64,000 nucleotides of DNA from CAYFUT01 sp964346395 (lineage in GTDB: Bacteria; Bacillota; Halanaerobiia; Halobacteroidales; Halobacteroidaceae), in NCBI GenBank assembly GCA_964346395.1, contig CAYFUT010000007.1:1-64000 (forward strand), in the 5' to 3' direction. Below, piece after piece: positions 16,923-26,364 of the stretch (position 1 is the stretch's first letter; every line of letters begins with the position of its first letter). A program made the translations under genes and the position numbers. Under the pieces are notes generated by a model. That model searched no databases. It had not been told where the DNA came from and saw only the letters and a list, made by a program, of their open reading frames with translations.

Positions 16923-16952
16923 AAAAAAAGCCCCTCCAGTTTAACTGAAGGG
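16923..16952 (-). terminator. terminator of glyQS
   Basis: A hairpin with CCCTTCAG and CTGGAGGGG arms is followed on the minus strand by seven T. It starts just after the glyS stop codon. Confidence 0.9.
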
Positions 16953-16960
16953 ACTCCCCA

Positions 16961-19042
16961 TTAATCAATTACTATTTTAGTTAAGTCAGCTATTTGTGAT
17001 AGTAAGTCAGATACTCGAGCTAATAAATTAAGCCGATTTTCTTTAACTTCTTCATCTTCTGCCATCACCCGAACTGAATTAAACAATTGATCAATAGGGG
17101 CTTTTAACTTAGTTACTTCCTGCAGAGCCACTAAATAATCTTCCTGGGCTACTAAATTATCTACTTTGCTTTTAACCTCTTGATAAGTGGAATACAGTTC
17201 TTCCTCAGCCTCCGAAGTAAATAACTGAGCATCAATTTCTTCTTCAGAAGCAGCCGCTTTTTCAGCTAAATTACTAGCCCGCTTAAAACCAGTAATTAGG
17301 GCTTCAAAATCATCATCCTGCCTAAATTTCATCACTGCTTCTGCTCGCGAAAGAATATCAGGCACAGCAAAACTATCAATAGCTAAAACAGCATCAATCA
17401 CATCATATCTGATTCCTTCTGCTTCCAGTAAGGTTTCTAACCGACCGCTAAAGAAAGCAAGCACATCACTTCTAACCTCTTCTCTACTCCGCTGTAATTT
17501 ATCTGCTAACAGCTCTAGAGCATTATCCACAATCTGGTCTAAGGTCAGATCCAGTTCAGCAGTCAATAGAATCTTAACTACTCCCTGAGCCTGCCGCCGC
17601 AGCGCATACGGATCCTCCGAACCAGTAGGGATTAAACCAACCCCAAAACAGCCGACTATATTATCTATCTTCTCCGTAATGCTTACAACCTGCCCCAGTT
17701 TACTTACCGGCAGATCATCATCAGCCTGGCGCGGCAGATAATGTTCAAAAATAGCTATGGCTACTGCCTCTGGTTCACCGTCTAACAAAGCATATTCCCG
17801 ACCCATAATTCCCTGTAATTTAGGAAATTCATTCACCATTTCGGTGACCAGATCAGCTTTAGCTAACTTAGCCGCTCGACAAGCCTGGTTAATTTTCGTT
17901 TCCGAAAGTTCTAACTGACGGGCCAACTTCTCAGCTCCGGCCATCAGCCGCTCTACTTTTTCATAAATAGTACCTAAATCTTCCTGAAAAATAATATCTT
18001 TTAGCCGATCTACTTTAGTCTCTAAACTCTCCTGCTGATCCTCTTCATAAAAGAATTTAGCATCAGCCAGTCTAGCCCGCAGCACTTTCTCATTACCCGC
18101 TCTAACCGTATCTAAATGTTCCTGATTACCATTTCTAACTGTAACAAACATATTCTCTAAATTACCGCTGCCGTCTTCAACTGGAAAGTACCACTGATGT
18201 TCTCGCATAGAAGTAATGAGCACTTCTTCCGGCAGCTCCAAAAACTCCGCTTCAAACCTACCGGCTAGGGCAGTAGGATATTCAATTAAAAAGTTTACCT
18301 CCGTCAGCAGTTCATCTTCTACAATTACTTCTACCTCTTTCTCTGCTTCAATAGCTTCAATCTGATCCACAATCATCTCCCGCCGCTGATGATGATCAGC
18401 CACTACAAATTCATCCTCTAAGACAGCAAAGTACTCCTCAGGATTAGCAATTTCTATTTTTCCTTCACTTAAAAATCTATGCCCGCGGCTGCAATTACTG
18501 GCTTCTATACCAGCTAGAGAAAAGTGGATCACTTGGCTGCCATATAAACTTAACAGCCACTGAATAGGACGGATAAATTCCAGGTCCTTATCAGCCCAGC
18601 GCATAGATTGAGAAAAATCAAGCCGCGTAATAATCTCCGGCAGAATATCAGGTAATAATTCTTCTGTATCGACTCCTTCTTCGGTAGTACAAGCAAATAC
18701 ATATTCCCCATCTTCAGTATCTCTAATTTCCAATTCTTCCGGAGTTAAACCCTGTCCGCGGGCAAAACCTTCTCCTGCCTGCGTGGGATTACCATCCTCA
18801 TCAAAGGCAATAGATTTAGCAGGTCCGCGGATTTCTTTATGTAAATCTTCCTGCTCTTCTGCTGCTTCTTCCACATAAAGCACCAGCCGCCGGGGAGTAC
18901 CGGTTACTTTCACTGTCCCCACATTCAATCTATAATCTGTAAATACATCAGCCGCTACTTCCTCTAAATTGCTCAGAATATCTGTCATTAGGCCAGCAGG
19001 AATTTCTTCTGTTCCGATTTCTAGTAATAAATCTTTACTCAT
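16961..19042 (-). CDS. glyS: glycyl-tRNA synthetase beta subunit
   Basis: The beta subunit binds tRNA in the alpha2-beta2 glycyl-tRNA synthetase. The 693-residue product starts MSKDLLLEIGTEEIPAGL, the family start, and has RADLVTEM-like and HD-type central sequences plus a C-terminal anticodon-binding region. The ATG at 19042 has GGAGGGGG upstream; the open frame extends 22 codons further inside glyQ without support. It overlaps glyQ by eight bases, so the two subunits are translationally coupled. Confidence 0.97.
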   Translation of the reverse strand: MSKDLLLEIGTEEIPAGLMTDILSNLEEVAADVFTDYRLNVGTVKVTGTPRRLVLYVEEAAEEQEDLHKEIRGPAKSIAFDEDGNPTQAGEGFARGQGLTPEELEIRDTEDGEYVFACTTEEGVDTEELLPDILPEIITRLDFSQSMRWADKDLEFIRPIQWLLSLYGSQVIHFSLAGIEASNCSRGHRFLSEGKIEIANPEEYFAVLEDEFVVADHHQRREMIVDQIEAIEAEKEVEVIVEDELLTEVNFLIEYPTALAGRFEAEFLELPEEVLITSMREHQWYFPVEDGSGNLENMFVTVRNGNQEHLDTVRAGNEKVLRARLADAKFFYEEDQQESLETKVDRLKDIIFQEDLGTIYEKVERLMAGAEKLARQLELSETKINQACRAAKLAKADLVTEMVNEFPKLQGIMGREYALLDGEPEAVAIAIFEHYLPRQADDDLPVSKLGQVVSITEKIDNIVGCFGVGLIPTGSEDPYALRRQAQGVVKILLTAELDLTLDQIVDNALELLADKLQRSREEVRSDVLAFFSGRLETLLEAEGIRYDVIDAVLAIDSFAVPDILSRAEAVMKFRQDDDFEALITGFKRASNLAEKAAASEEEIDAQLFTSEAEEELYSTYQEVKSKVDNLVAQEDYLVALQEVTKLKAPIDQLFNSVRVMAEDEEVKENRLNLLARVSDLLSQIADLTKIVID

Positions 19043-19919
19043 TAGCCTGTTCCCCCTCCAACAATGGATGTCCCATTTCGGCTCGCTGTTCGACATAAGC
19101 TGCTGCACACTTTCTAGCTAAATTCCTCACGCGGCCGATATAACTCGTCCGCTCCGTAACAGAAATTGCTCCGCGCGCATCAAGTAAATTAAAAGTATGA
19201 GAACACTTCAACACATAGTCATAAGCCGGTAGAACCAAACCCTGGTCAATAATCGACTCTGCTTCTTCCTCATATAAATCAAATAATGTAACCAATTTAT
19301 CTATATCAGCTTCTTCAAAATTATATGTAGAGTGTTCTACCTCACCTTGATGATGAACATTACCATAATTAACTCCTTCTACCCACTGAATATCATAAAC
19401 ACTATCTACATCCTGCAGATACATAGCAATTCTTTCTAAACCATAAGTAATCTCCACCGAAACCGGCTTACACTCAATTCCACCTACCTGTTGGAAGTAA
19501 GTAAACTGGGTAATCTCCATACCATCTAACCAGACTTCCCAGCCTAAACCCCAGGCTCCCAGAGTAGGTGATTCCCAATTATCTTCTACAAAGCGAATAT
19601 CATGCTTCTGGGGATCAATCCCTAAAGCCTCTAAACTAGCTAAGTATATTTCCTGAATATCCTGCGGTGAAGGCTTCATAATCACTTGGTATTGATAATA
19701 ATGCTGCAGCCGATTAGGATTTTCCCCATAACGTCCATCAGTTGGCCGCCGGCACGGTTCTACATAGCCTACATTCCACGGTTCGGGACCTAAAGACCGC
19801 AAAAAAGTAGACGGATTAAAAGTTCCAGCTCCCACTTCTACATCGTACGGCTGCCGGATGATACAGTTCTGGTCTGACCAAAATTGATTTAAAGTATTAA
19901 TAATTTCCTGAAAGTCCAC
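19035..19919 (-). CDS. glyQ: glycyl-tRNA synthetase alpha subunit
   Basis: The alpha subunit holds the class II catalytic core that activates glycine. The 294-residue product begins DFQEIINTLNQFW and contains the family blocks GAGTFNPSTFLRSLGPEPW and RRPTDGRYGENPNRLQHYYQ. Start GTG at 19919 with GAGGGGG about eight bases before it. A 100-N gap begins 29 bases upstream of the start, exactly where a glycine T-box leader is usually found in Firmicutes, so its regulation cannot be judged here. Confidence 0.97.
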   Translation of the reverse strand: MDFQEIINTLNQFWSDQNCIIRQPYDVEVGAGTFNPSTFLRSLGPEPWNVGYVEPCRRPTDGRYGENPNRLQHYYQYQVIMKPSPQDIQEIYLASLEALGIDPQKHDIRFVEDNWESPTLGAWGLGWEVWLDGMEITQFTYFQQVGGIECKPVSVEITYGLERIAMYLQDVDSVYDIQWVEGVNYGNVHHQGEVEHSTYNFEEADIDKLVTLFDLYEEEAESIIDQGLVLPAYDYVLKCSHTFNLLDARGAISVTERTSYIGRVRNLARKCAAAYVEQRAEMGHPLLEGEQANE

Positions 19920-19948
19920 TCCAAATTCCCCCTCTGTTCTAATTTACA

Positions 19949-20048
19949 NNNNNNNNNNNNNNNNNNNNNNNNNNNNNNNNNNNNNNNNNNNNNNNNNNNN
20001 NNNNNNNNNNNNNNNNNNNNNNNNNNNNNNNNNNNNNNNNNNNNNNNN
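19949..20048. other. assembly gap of 100 N
   Basis: Exactly 100 unknown bases, the usual placeholder for a gap of unknown size. The sequence right after it (20049-20190) is simple, AT-rich repetitive DNA (TTGATAATTTGCAATTGC-like words), which may have caused the break. It lies between the recO group terminator and glyQ. Confidence 0.98.
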
Positions 20049-20189
20049 TATACAGTTACTAGTTGATAATTTGCAATTGCTAATTGGTAGTTGAAAGTTA
20101 TGATTTCTAGAGCTAAACTTGGTTTTTTAACCTATTTTTCAATTCTTTAAATTTAAATTTTTAACTGTACACTGTCAACTGTTTACTAA

Positions 20190-20236
20190 TAACAAGCCCC
20201 CTCCCCAATAGTAAAGTCACTACTGGGGACGAGGCC
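20190..20236 (-). terminator. terminator of the recO group
   Basis: On the minus strand a stem of about 17 pairs (GCCTCGTCCCCAGTAGT and its partner, with two wobble pairs and one mismatch) is followed by TTGTTATT. It ends the transcript of recO and the DUF4342 gene. The CCTCGTCCC word also occurs in the leuS T-box terminator and in the leuS 3' terminator, but no T-box motif precedes it here. Confidence 0.75.
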
Positions 20237-20274
20237 TAACCTACATTTGCAGTTTGAATTTTGCACTCAATATA

Positions 20275-20721
20275 TCAAACTTCCTGCTGCTTGTCAATTA
20301 TCCCTGTTTCCGGACTAGATTGTTGTTCAGCCCGCTCTACCTCTATACTGCATTTGGTTACCATGGCCGCTAAGGCTCCTGCTGCCGCCAGATAAGGCGA
20401 AATAACCGTCCCAATTACGCCGGCAGCTACTGGAATATCAAGCATGGTTCTGTTCCCTTGCTTGATTTTTAATCTAGTAACACCGCTCTGTTTAATTAAT
20501 TCTCTGACTTTTTCTTTCAACTGCTCTCCTTTAACCTCAAATTCTTCTCTGGTTCTAAATCCCTCTTTAGCTGTAAATTCTTCCCGCTTCTGCTGTCGAT
20601 CTCCAATGGCAGAAATAGCAGCTTCCAAGTCGCCTTCTGCCTGCTTAAAAGCTTTCACCGCCTGCTCATAGTTGGCTTCTGTCCGGGCTACAATTTCCTC
20701 TACTTTGTCTAACTGTTCCAT
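20275..20721 (-). CDS. DUF4342 family protein
   Basis: The product of about 148 residues has an N-terminal UBA-like helical part (EIVARTEANYEQAVKAFKQA), a charged coiled-coil middle and a C-terminal DUF4342 part with a hydrophobic stretch (about 100-125: PVAAGVIGTVISPYLAAAGA). The family has no known function; membrane contact is possible. The ATG at 20721 begins one base after the recO stop and uses the GGAGGG inside the recO end, so the two genes are coupled. Confidence 0.8.
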   Translation of the reverse strand: MEQLDKVEEIVARTEANYEQAVKAFKQAEGDLEAAISAIGDRQQKREEFTAKEGFRTREEFEVKGEQLKEKVRELIKQSGVTRLKIKQGNRTMLDIPVAAGVIGTVISPYLAAAGALAAMVTKCSIEVERAEQQSSPETGIIDKQQEV

Positions 20722-20722
20722 C

Positions 20723-21475
20723 TTAACCCTCCTCAAAGGTTTGTAAGCTGGTTAAAAAAGTAGTTGTTTTTAAGGGTTTCTCAATAATTGACTCTATATA
20801 AGACGGAATGATTGTAAACAGCTCCTGATTAGCATAATCAGCAAATCTTAAATTTAATAAATCTTGATAGTCAAGCTGTAGTAACCGCTGCATAAACTTA
20901 ACTGTTCCCGGACTAATTTTTTTGTCAACTGAGCGCGCATGTTGGGAGCAAACAACCCCTCCTTCCTCTAAATTAAATTTAATCCTCTGGTCAAGAGCTC
21001 CCCCACACTTAACACAGGAGTCTAAATGCGGCCGATAACCAAGCAAAGCTAATAATTTTAATTCAAAAGCACGTAAAATCAAATCTAATTCAGCAAACTC
21101 ATTTAATAACTTTAACGTCAAAACTAGTAAGCTAAATACCTGCGGTTGAGCCTGTTGACCAGTCGTCAATTCATTGATTAATTCAGTGACATAAGAAGCA
21201 TACCCCATCTTATTTACATCACTGCGCAAATTACTAAAACTTTCCTCAATTTCGCACTGACTAATGCGGCCTAAATCAGATTTTCCCTGATAAACTAAGA
21301 CATGATTATGCGTAAATACCTCCAGAGCAGCAGCCAAAGTGCTTTTAGTTTTCCGCACTCCCTTAGCTACTGCCCTAATTTTCCCGCGCTGCTGACTAAA
21401 TAATACAATAATCTTATCTGCCTCACCCAATTCATAATGCCGCAAAACTACAGCATCCGTATCAAAAAGCCCCAT
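20723..21475 (-). CDS. recO: DNA repair protein RecO
   Basis: RecO helps load RecA on SSB-covered DNA in the RecFOR pathway. The 250-residue protein has the N-terminal OB fold (DAVVLRHYELGEADKIIVLF) and a zinc site (CVKCGG near residue 156 with a later Cys and His: CSQHARS). The ATG at 21475 has only a weak ribosome site. The Bacillus order era-recO-glyQ-glyS is kept, but deoC and mgtE are inserted between era and recO. Confidence 0.95.
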   Translation of the reverse strand: MGLFDTDAVVLRHYELGEADKIIVLFSQQRGKIRAVAKGVRKTKSTLAAALEVFTHNHVLVYQGKSDLGRISQCEIEESFSNLRSDVNKMGYASYVTELINELTTGQQAQPQVFSLLVLTLKLLNEFAELDLILRAFELKLLALLGYRPHLDSCVKCGGALDQRIKFNLEEGGVVCSQHARSVDKKISPGTVKFMQRLLQLDYQDLLNLRFADYANQELFTIIPSYIESIIEKPLKTTTFLTSLQTFEEG

Positions 21476-21585
21476 ACCTAATCAATCCCTTAACCTTGTG
21501 CAGTTTTAGATTAAAACCAATCTTCTGCATGGGGAACTTTTATTCTAAGATTTAGTATCCCCAATTCAGAAAATAATATATTGGT

Positions 21586-22272
21586 TTATTCTTCCTCACT
21601 AGTAACTACTTCAATTGCATAACTAGTTCCAATTCTATTCGCTCCTGCATCCAGCATGTTAATCGCATCCTCAAAATCTTTCACGCCACCATAAGTCTCT
21701 ACTCCAATCCCCCGACCTACTATCTTCCTGATTAAACCGATATCTTCTGTACTCGGTTCTGGTTCCGAACTAAAACCGGTTCCTACTTTGATAAAATCAA
21801 GGCCTATATCTTTTATTAGCTCTGTTATTTGTTCGATTTCTTGCTCTTCTAAGTAGTAAGTTTCTAATACTGCTTTAGTAATAATATCTTTAGTAATTCC
21901 TGATACTTTAGTAGCCTCTAAAACTGGGCGTAAATTTTCTTCTATTCGCCCCCACTCTTGATCCTTAATTAACCCGGTACTGACTACCACTTCTAACTCC
22001 TCAGCTCCATTTTTTAAAGCATCTTTAGTTTCATACGCTTTAGTTTCAGCTGTATTAGCTCCTAATGGATAGCCGATCAAAGTAGCTACTTTAACCGAAG
22101 AATTTTTTAATAATTCGACAGCCATCGGTACAAAACAAGGGTTGACACAGACTGCTACCAAATCATGTTCCCGCGCCCGTTCGCAAACTTCTTTCACATC
22201 ATACACAGTAGAAGTCGGATCTAAAATTGTATAATCAACCACTTTCACCATATCCTTAGGTTTAATCGCCAT
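21586..22272 (-). CDS. deoC: deoxyribose-phosphate aldolase-like protein (DeoC family)
   Basis: The 228-residue product is a DeoC-family TIM barrel: it has VCVNPCFV, IGYPLGANTAETK and the Schiff-base lysine in FIKVGTGF (K162). Two residues used by classical DeoC differ: the second active-site lysine (GVKASGG in Bacillus) is Glu192 in GVETYGGV, and the catalytic Asp of EVDMVIN is Glu94 in ELEVVVS. IDHT is VDYT. The fold is kept but activity on deoxyribose 5-phosphate is doubtful. ATG at 22272 follows AAAGGAG. It lies between mgtE and recO with no other nucleoside genes nearby. Confidence 0.82.
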   Translation of the reverse strand: MAIKPKDMVKVVDYTILDPTSTVYDVKEVCERAREHDLVAVCVNPCFVPMAVELLKNSSVKVATLIGYPLGANTAETKAYETKDALKNGAEELEVVVSTGLIKDQEWGRIEENLRPVLEATKVSGITKDIITKAVLETYYLEEQEIEQITELIKDIGLDFIKVGTGFSSEPEPSTEDIGLIRKIVGRGIGVETYGGVKDFEDAINMLDAGANRIGTSYAIEVVTSEEE

Positions 22273-22292
22273 CTTTATCAACTCCTTTGCAT

Positions 22293-23645
22293 CTATAATA
22301 AATAATCTAAAAGCAGCTTTGCCAAGCTAAAATAAATAAACAAACCGGAAACATCTACCAGCGTAGTAATAAACGGACCAGCCGCTACTGCAGGATCAGC
22401 ACCAAAATAATTAATCACAAACGGAATGGTAGTCCCCAGCAAAGTAGCTACTACAATAGTAAAAAACATCGCTATCCCTACTACTACTCCCAACATATAT
22501 CCTCCCTGCCAGAAGAAAGCTACACAGCCAATAATAATTCCACAGATCAAAGCAGTTAAAGCTCCTATCCGAATTTCATTCCACAAATGATAGCCTAAAT
22601 CGCCAGGAGTTAGATCTTCCGTTGCTAATCCGCGGACTACTACGGCCAGCGACTGCGTCCCAGCATTTCCTCCGGTACCTGTTAAAGTAGGAATGAAAAA
22701 TGATAAAGCTACCACCGAAGACAAAGTTTCTGAAAAACCTCCAATCACCGTTCCCGAAAGCATACTGGCAAACAACAAAATAGTCAACCAAGGCAGCCGC
22801 TTAAATGCTCCTTTCACAATCGGTCTGGTATCCAAATCAACTTCCGGAGTAGCAGAAAATTTATAAATATCCTCAGTAGCCTCTTCTTCAATAACATCAA
22901 TAATATCATCAACAGTGACTATCCCTAATAACTGACCGCTGTTATTCACTACCGGCATAGCCAATAAATCATACTTAGAGATCATTCTGGCTACTACTTC
23001 TTGGTCTCGATCCAGCGACACATTAATTGCTTTGCGGTGCATCAACTTATCTAATTTTGCTGCCGGAGGAGCAGTAATTAACTCCCGCATAGAAAGAACG
23101 CCCACTAAAGTCTGAGTTTTATCCACAATATAAATATAATAAATCATTTCTGCGTCCGTAGCAATTTCTCTAATCTTTTCCAGCGCCTGCTGAGCCGTCC
23201 GTTCCTGCCGAATTGCAATATATTCAGTAGTCATAATTCCGCCGGCGCTTTCTTCCTCATAACCGAGCAGGCTTTGAATCTGTTCCGCTTCTTCCCGGCG
23301 CATTAAATTAAGCAGTTCTTTACTCTGCCCGATTGATAAACTACCTAATAAATCAGCAATATCATCAGCATACATATTATTCAAAACAACTTTTAACTGC
23401 TTAGTATCCAAAAATTTCAACAATAATTCACGGGAAGAAAATTCCAACTCTTGTATAGATAAAGCTATCTTTTTCAGCGGTAAACAGGGGACTACTACCT
23501 GCAGTTCTTCCCCCGTTAGCTCATCAAGCAATTCAGCAATATCAGCCGGATACAAATCAGCTAGGAATTTTTCAACCTCTGCTTGCTGGTTGGCTGTAAT
23601 ATAAGTTTTCAGTTTATCTAATAATTGTTGATTTTTATTCTCCAT
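22293..23645 (-). CDS. mgtE: magnesium transporter MgtE
   Basis: MgtE is a homodimeric Mg2+ channel gated by cytoplasmic Mg2+. The 450-residue product has the N-terminal superhelical domain (about 1-130), two CBS domains (about 135-255), the plug helix, and five membrane segments in the C-terminal third, including PTLTGTGGNAGTQS typical of the pore. ATG at 23645 begins one base after the era stop, with GAGGTG upstream in the era end. era-mgtE are therefore coupled. Confidence 0.95.
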   Translation of the reverse strand: MENKNQQLLDKLKTYITANQQAEVEKFLADLYPADIAELLDELTGEELQVVVPCLPLKKIALSIQELEFSSRELLLKFLDTKQLKVVLNNMYADDIADLLGSLSIGQSKELLNLMRREEAEQIQSLLGYEEESAGGIMTTEYIAIRQERTAQQALEKIREIATDAEMIYYIYIVDKTQTLVGVLSMRELITAPPAAKLDKLMHRKAINVSLDRDQEVVARMISKYDLLAMPVVNNSGQLLGIVTVDDIIDVIEEEATEDIYKFSATPEVDLDTRPIVKGAFKRLPWLTILLFASMLSGTVIGGFSETLSSVVALSFFIPTLTGTGGNAGTQSLAVVVRGLATEDLTPGDLGYHLWNEIRIGALTALICGIIIGCVAFFWQGGYMLGVVVGIAMFFTIVVATLLGTTIPFVINYFGADPAVAAGPFITTLVDVSGLFIYFSLAKLLLDYLL

Positions 23646-23646
23646 C

Positions 23647-24561
23647 TTACTGCACCTCATACCCCAATTTTTCTAATTTTTCTTCCTTCTCCCGCCAATC
23701 TTTTTCTACCTTGACCCAGAGATCAAGAAATACTTGCTGATCTAGAAATTCTTCTATCTGCTGGCGGGCAGCACTACCTATCTGCTTGATCATCTGCCCA
23801 TTGTGTCCAATAATAATCCCTTTTTGTGATTTCCGTTCTACATAAATATTAGCTCTAATTTCTACTAATTCTTTATCCTTTCGCTCAGTAAACTCAATAA
23901 TTTCCACTACCGCTGAATGCGGCACCTCTTCATGCGTATAATTCAACACCTGTTCCCGAATTAAATTGGCGATTATAAACTGTTCAATTTGATCCGTAAT
24001 CATATCTTCGGGATAGTACTGCGGACCAGTCGGCAGTCGCTCTTCTATAAGTTCCACTAAGTAATCCAGATTAGTTCCCTTGCGAGCCGAAATAGCAATT
24101 GTCTCCGCAAATTGAGTTAATTTTTCGTATTCCTGGATTCTATCAGCTAATTCTTGTTTATCAATTAGATCTACTTTATTAATTACCAATAGCAGAGGAA
24201 CACCTAAATCAGCTATTTGATTAATAATCTGCCTGTCGTCTTGATTGGGAGGATAACAAGCATTGACCATAAACAAGACCACATCAATATCCTGTAGGGT
24301 TTTATAAGCCAATTTATTGAGATAATCCCCCATTTTATCCTGCGCCTTATGAACCCCCGGAGTATCTATAAATATCATCTGCGCCTGATCGCGAGTTAGC
24401 ACACACTGAATCTTATTCCGCGTAGTCTGGGCTTTCCGCGATGTAATTGCAATTTTTTCTCCAATTAAATTATTTATTAAAGTAGATTTTCCTACATTAG
24501 GTTGTCCAACCACCGTAATAAACCCCGACTTAAAATCTTCATTTGCCGTCAAATCTCCCAT
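23647..24561 (-). CDS. era: GTPase Era
   Basis: Era is an essential GTPase that binds 16S rRNA near its 3' end and aids 30S assembly. The 304-residue protein has G1 GQPNVGKST, switch region, G3 DTPG, G4 NKVD and a C-terminal KH domain (GIIIGHNGQMIKQIGSAAR). ATG at 24561 after AAAGGAGG. It is close to ybeY in the same run of genes, another 16S maturation factor, as in most Firmicutes. Confidence 0.97.
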   Translation of the reverse strand: MGDLTANEDFKSGFITVVGQPNVGKSTLINNLIGEKIAITSRKAQTTRNKIQCVLTRDQAQMIFIDTPGVHKAQDKMGDYLNKLAYKTLQDIDVVLFMVNACYPPNQDDRQIINQIADLGVPLLLVINKVDLIDKQELADRIQEYEKLTQFAETIAISARKGTNLDYLVELIEERLPTGPQYYPEDMITDQIEQFIIANLIREQVLNYTHEEVPHSAVVEIIEFTERKDKELVEIRANIYVERKSQKGIIIGHNGQMIKQIGSAARQQIEEFLDQQVFLDLWVKVEKDWREKEEKLEKLGYEVQ

Positions 24562-24581
24562 ATCGAACCTCCTTTGCTTCT

Positions 24582-25034
24582 TTATAATTCCCGAACCATA
24601 ACCAATCTATCCTCACCAGCACCATATTCATCTTTACGCTGCTCAATTTTCTCAAAGCCAAATTTACGGTATAAAGTGCAGGCTCGCTTATTAGCCGGAT
24701 CTACCGTCAACTCAACCTGCTTAATTCCCTTTTCTTTAATCTCCTGTAGGGATTCTGCCAATAACTGTTTGCCCCATCCCTGTCCTCGATATTCTTTGGC
24801 TACTGCTAGCCCGTACAAATAAGCCGTATTTTCTTCTTCCATATCCCGCATGTATTCAGCTATCCCCGCGGGGTTGTTATCTGCTTCTATTATATAGACT
24901 GCCCCGTGGTAAATCAAAGGTGGTAAACCCCATTCATTAAGGCCGCCGCGGCCAAATGCTTCTTCTTCAATAGCTACTAATTCTTTAACTAAAGTGAGGT
25001 TGTTTTCTACTACCTGTCTTACTTCCGCCGCCAT
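24582..25034 (-). CDS. GNAT family N-acetyltransferase
   Basis: The product of about 150 residues has a GNAT fold: YLYGLAVAKEYRGQGWGKQLL contains the acetyl-CoA pyrophosphate loop (RGQGWG) and is followed by the family pattern VDPANKRACTLYRKFGFE. It resembles RimI-type enzymes, but the substrate is unknown. ATG at 25034 follows a six-G ribosome site. It is inserted between era and the CNNM gene; in Bacillus this position holds cdd. Confidence 0.85.
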   Translation of the reverse strand: MAAEVRQVVENNLTLVKELVAIEEEAFGRGGLNEWGLPPLIYHGAVYIIEADNNPAGIAEYMRDMEEENTAYLYGLAVAKEYRGQGWGKQLLAESLQEIKEKGIKQVELTVDPANKRACTLYRKFGFEKIEQRKDEYGAGEDRLVMVREL

Positions 25035-25052
25035 TATTTTGCCCCCCAATAA

Positions 25053-26336
25053 TTATTCACTATCTTCTTCCTCTTCAGCTGCTTCTGAAACTACTAGCTT
25101 TTTGACTCTAACTTTAGAAATCCGCCGCTGAATAACTTCTTCTACTATAATTTCCAAATCCTCAAGCATTATCTTCTCTCCTGCCTGCGGAACATACCCC
25201 AGCATACTCAATACAAAACCACTAATGGTTTCATAATTCTCCTCCGGGAGCGACAGGTCAAGCACTTTATTAAGTTTATCGATATCCACTCGGCCATCTA
25301 CCACTGCTTCTTCCTCATTTTCCCTTTTGATCATCTTTTCTTCTTCATCATATTCATCATGAATTTCTCCCACAATTTCCTCTAGCAGATCTTCAATAGT
25401 TACTAATCCGGCAGTCCCTCCGTATTCATCTAATATAACCGCCATGTGTATCTGTTTATTCTTTAATTCACTCAATAAATTATCTACCTTTTTCGTTTCC
25501 GGGACATAGTAAGCCGGCCGCATAATCTTTTGGATATCCATCGCCGGGGTATTATCTTTTAATAACGGCAGTAAATCTTTAGCATAGACAATTCCTACAA
25601 TATGGTCCACTGTATCATTATAAACCGGAATCCGGGATAATCCCTTTTCAATTACAAGATCTTTTAATTTATCCAGCGAATCATTTACTTCTACACAAAC
25701 CATATCAATTCGGGGCACCATAATCTCTTTAACTATAGTATCATCAAATTCAAAAATACTATTAATCATCCGTTTTTCATCACTCTCAATAACGCCTTCT
25801 TCTTCCCCGACAGAAACGTATCTGCGGATTCTTTCTTCACTAATAAACGGCTTATTATGATAGTTTTCATCTTCCCCGCTAACCATCTGCGTCAATAAAT
25901 TCAAAGTAACCACTATCGGATAAAACAAATAATAACAAATCTCTATCGGCCGCGCAACAGCCATTGAAAACTTCCTTGCTTTATTATTAGCAATTGATTT
26001 GGGGGTAATTTCTCCAAAAACCAGCAGCAACAAAGTAACTACTCCGGTAGCAATTCCTACTCCTTTTGACCCAAACATTTCCGTGGCAATTTTAGTAGCT
26101 ACTGCTGAAGCGCCTACATTAACTAAATTATTCCCTACCAAAATAGTAACTAACAACCGGTCTGAACGGTCAAGCAGTCTATCTACAATTTTTGCTTTTA
26201 CATTTCCTTCTTGCTTTAAATGCCTAATTTCAACCTTGTTCACTGACATTAAAGCAATTTCAGAACCAGAAAAAAAGCCTGACAATAATAATAATATTAT
26301 CATCCCTAATGGTTCAACCAGCCCTTCTGCTCCCAT
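25053..26336 (-). CDS. CNNM/CorC family membrane protein (hemolysin-like)
   Basis: The 427-residue protein has an N-terminal DUF21 membrane domain (about 1-190, with SGFFSGSEIALMSVN), a pair of CBS domains with MVPRIDMVCV and DEYGGTAGLVTIEDLLEEIVGEI, and a C-terminal CorC/HlyC domain. Members are linked to Mg2+ or Co2+ efflux and salt resistance; the name hemolysin is historical. ATG at 26336 after GGGAGGAA. With mgtE nearby, the segment has two magnesium-related membrane proteins. Confidence 0.9.
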   Translation of the reverse strand: MGAEGLVEPLGMIILLLLSGFFSGSEIALMSVNKVEIRHLKQEGNVKAKIVDRLLDRSDRLLVTILVGNNLVNVGASAVATKIATEMFGSKGVGIATGVVTLLLLVFGEITPKSIANNKARKFSMAVARPIEICYYLFYPIVVTLNLLTQMVSGEDENYHNKPFISEERIRRYVSVGEEEGVIESDEKRMINSIFEFDDTIVKEIMVPRIDMVCVEVNDSLDKLKDLVIEKGLSRIPVYNDTVDHIVGIVYAKDLLPLLKDNTPAMDIQKIMRPAYYVPETKKVDNLLSELKNKQIHMAVILDEYGGTAGLVTIEDLLEEIVGEIHDEYDEEEKMIKRENEEEAVVDGRVDIDKLNKVLDLSLPEENYETISGFVLSMLGYVPQAGEKIMLEDLEIIVEEVIQRRISKVRVKKLVVSEAAEEEEDSE

Positions 26337-26364
26337 AATATCTATTCCTCCCTAAAAACTTTAC

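Noticed and set aside
20190..20236. Possible T-box terminator for glyQ
   Set aside because: The stem looks like the leuS T-box terminator, but no GGGTGGTACCGCG motif precedes it and it ends the recO group; treated as a plain terminator.
25053..26336. Hemolysin toxin
   Set aside because: The hemolysin name of this CNNM/CorC family is historical; the domains point to ion transport.
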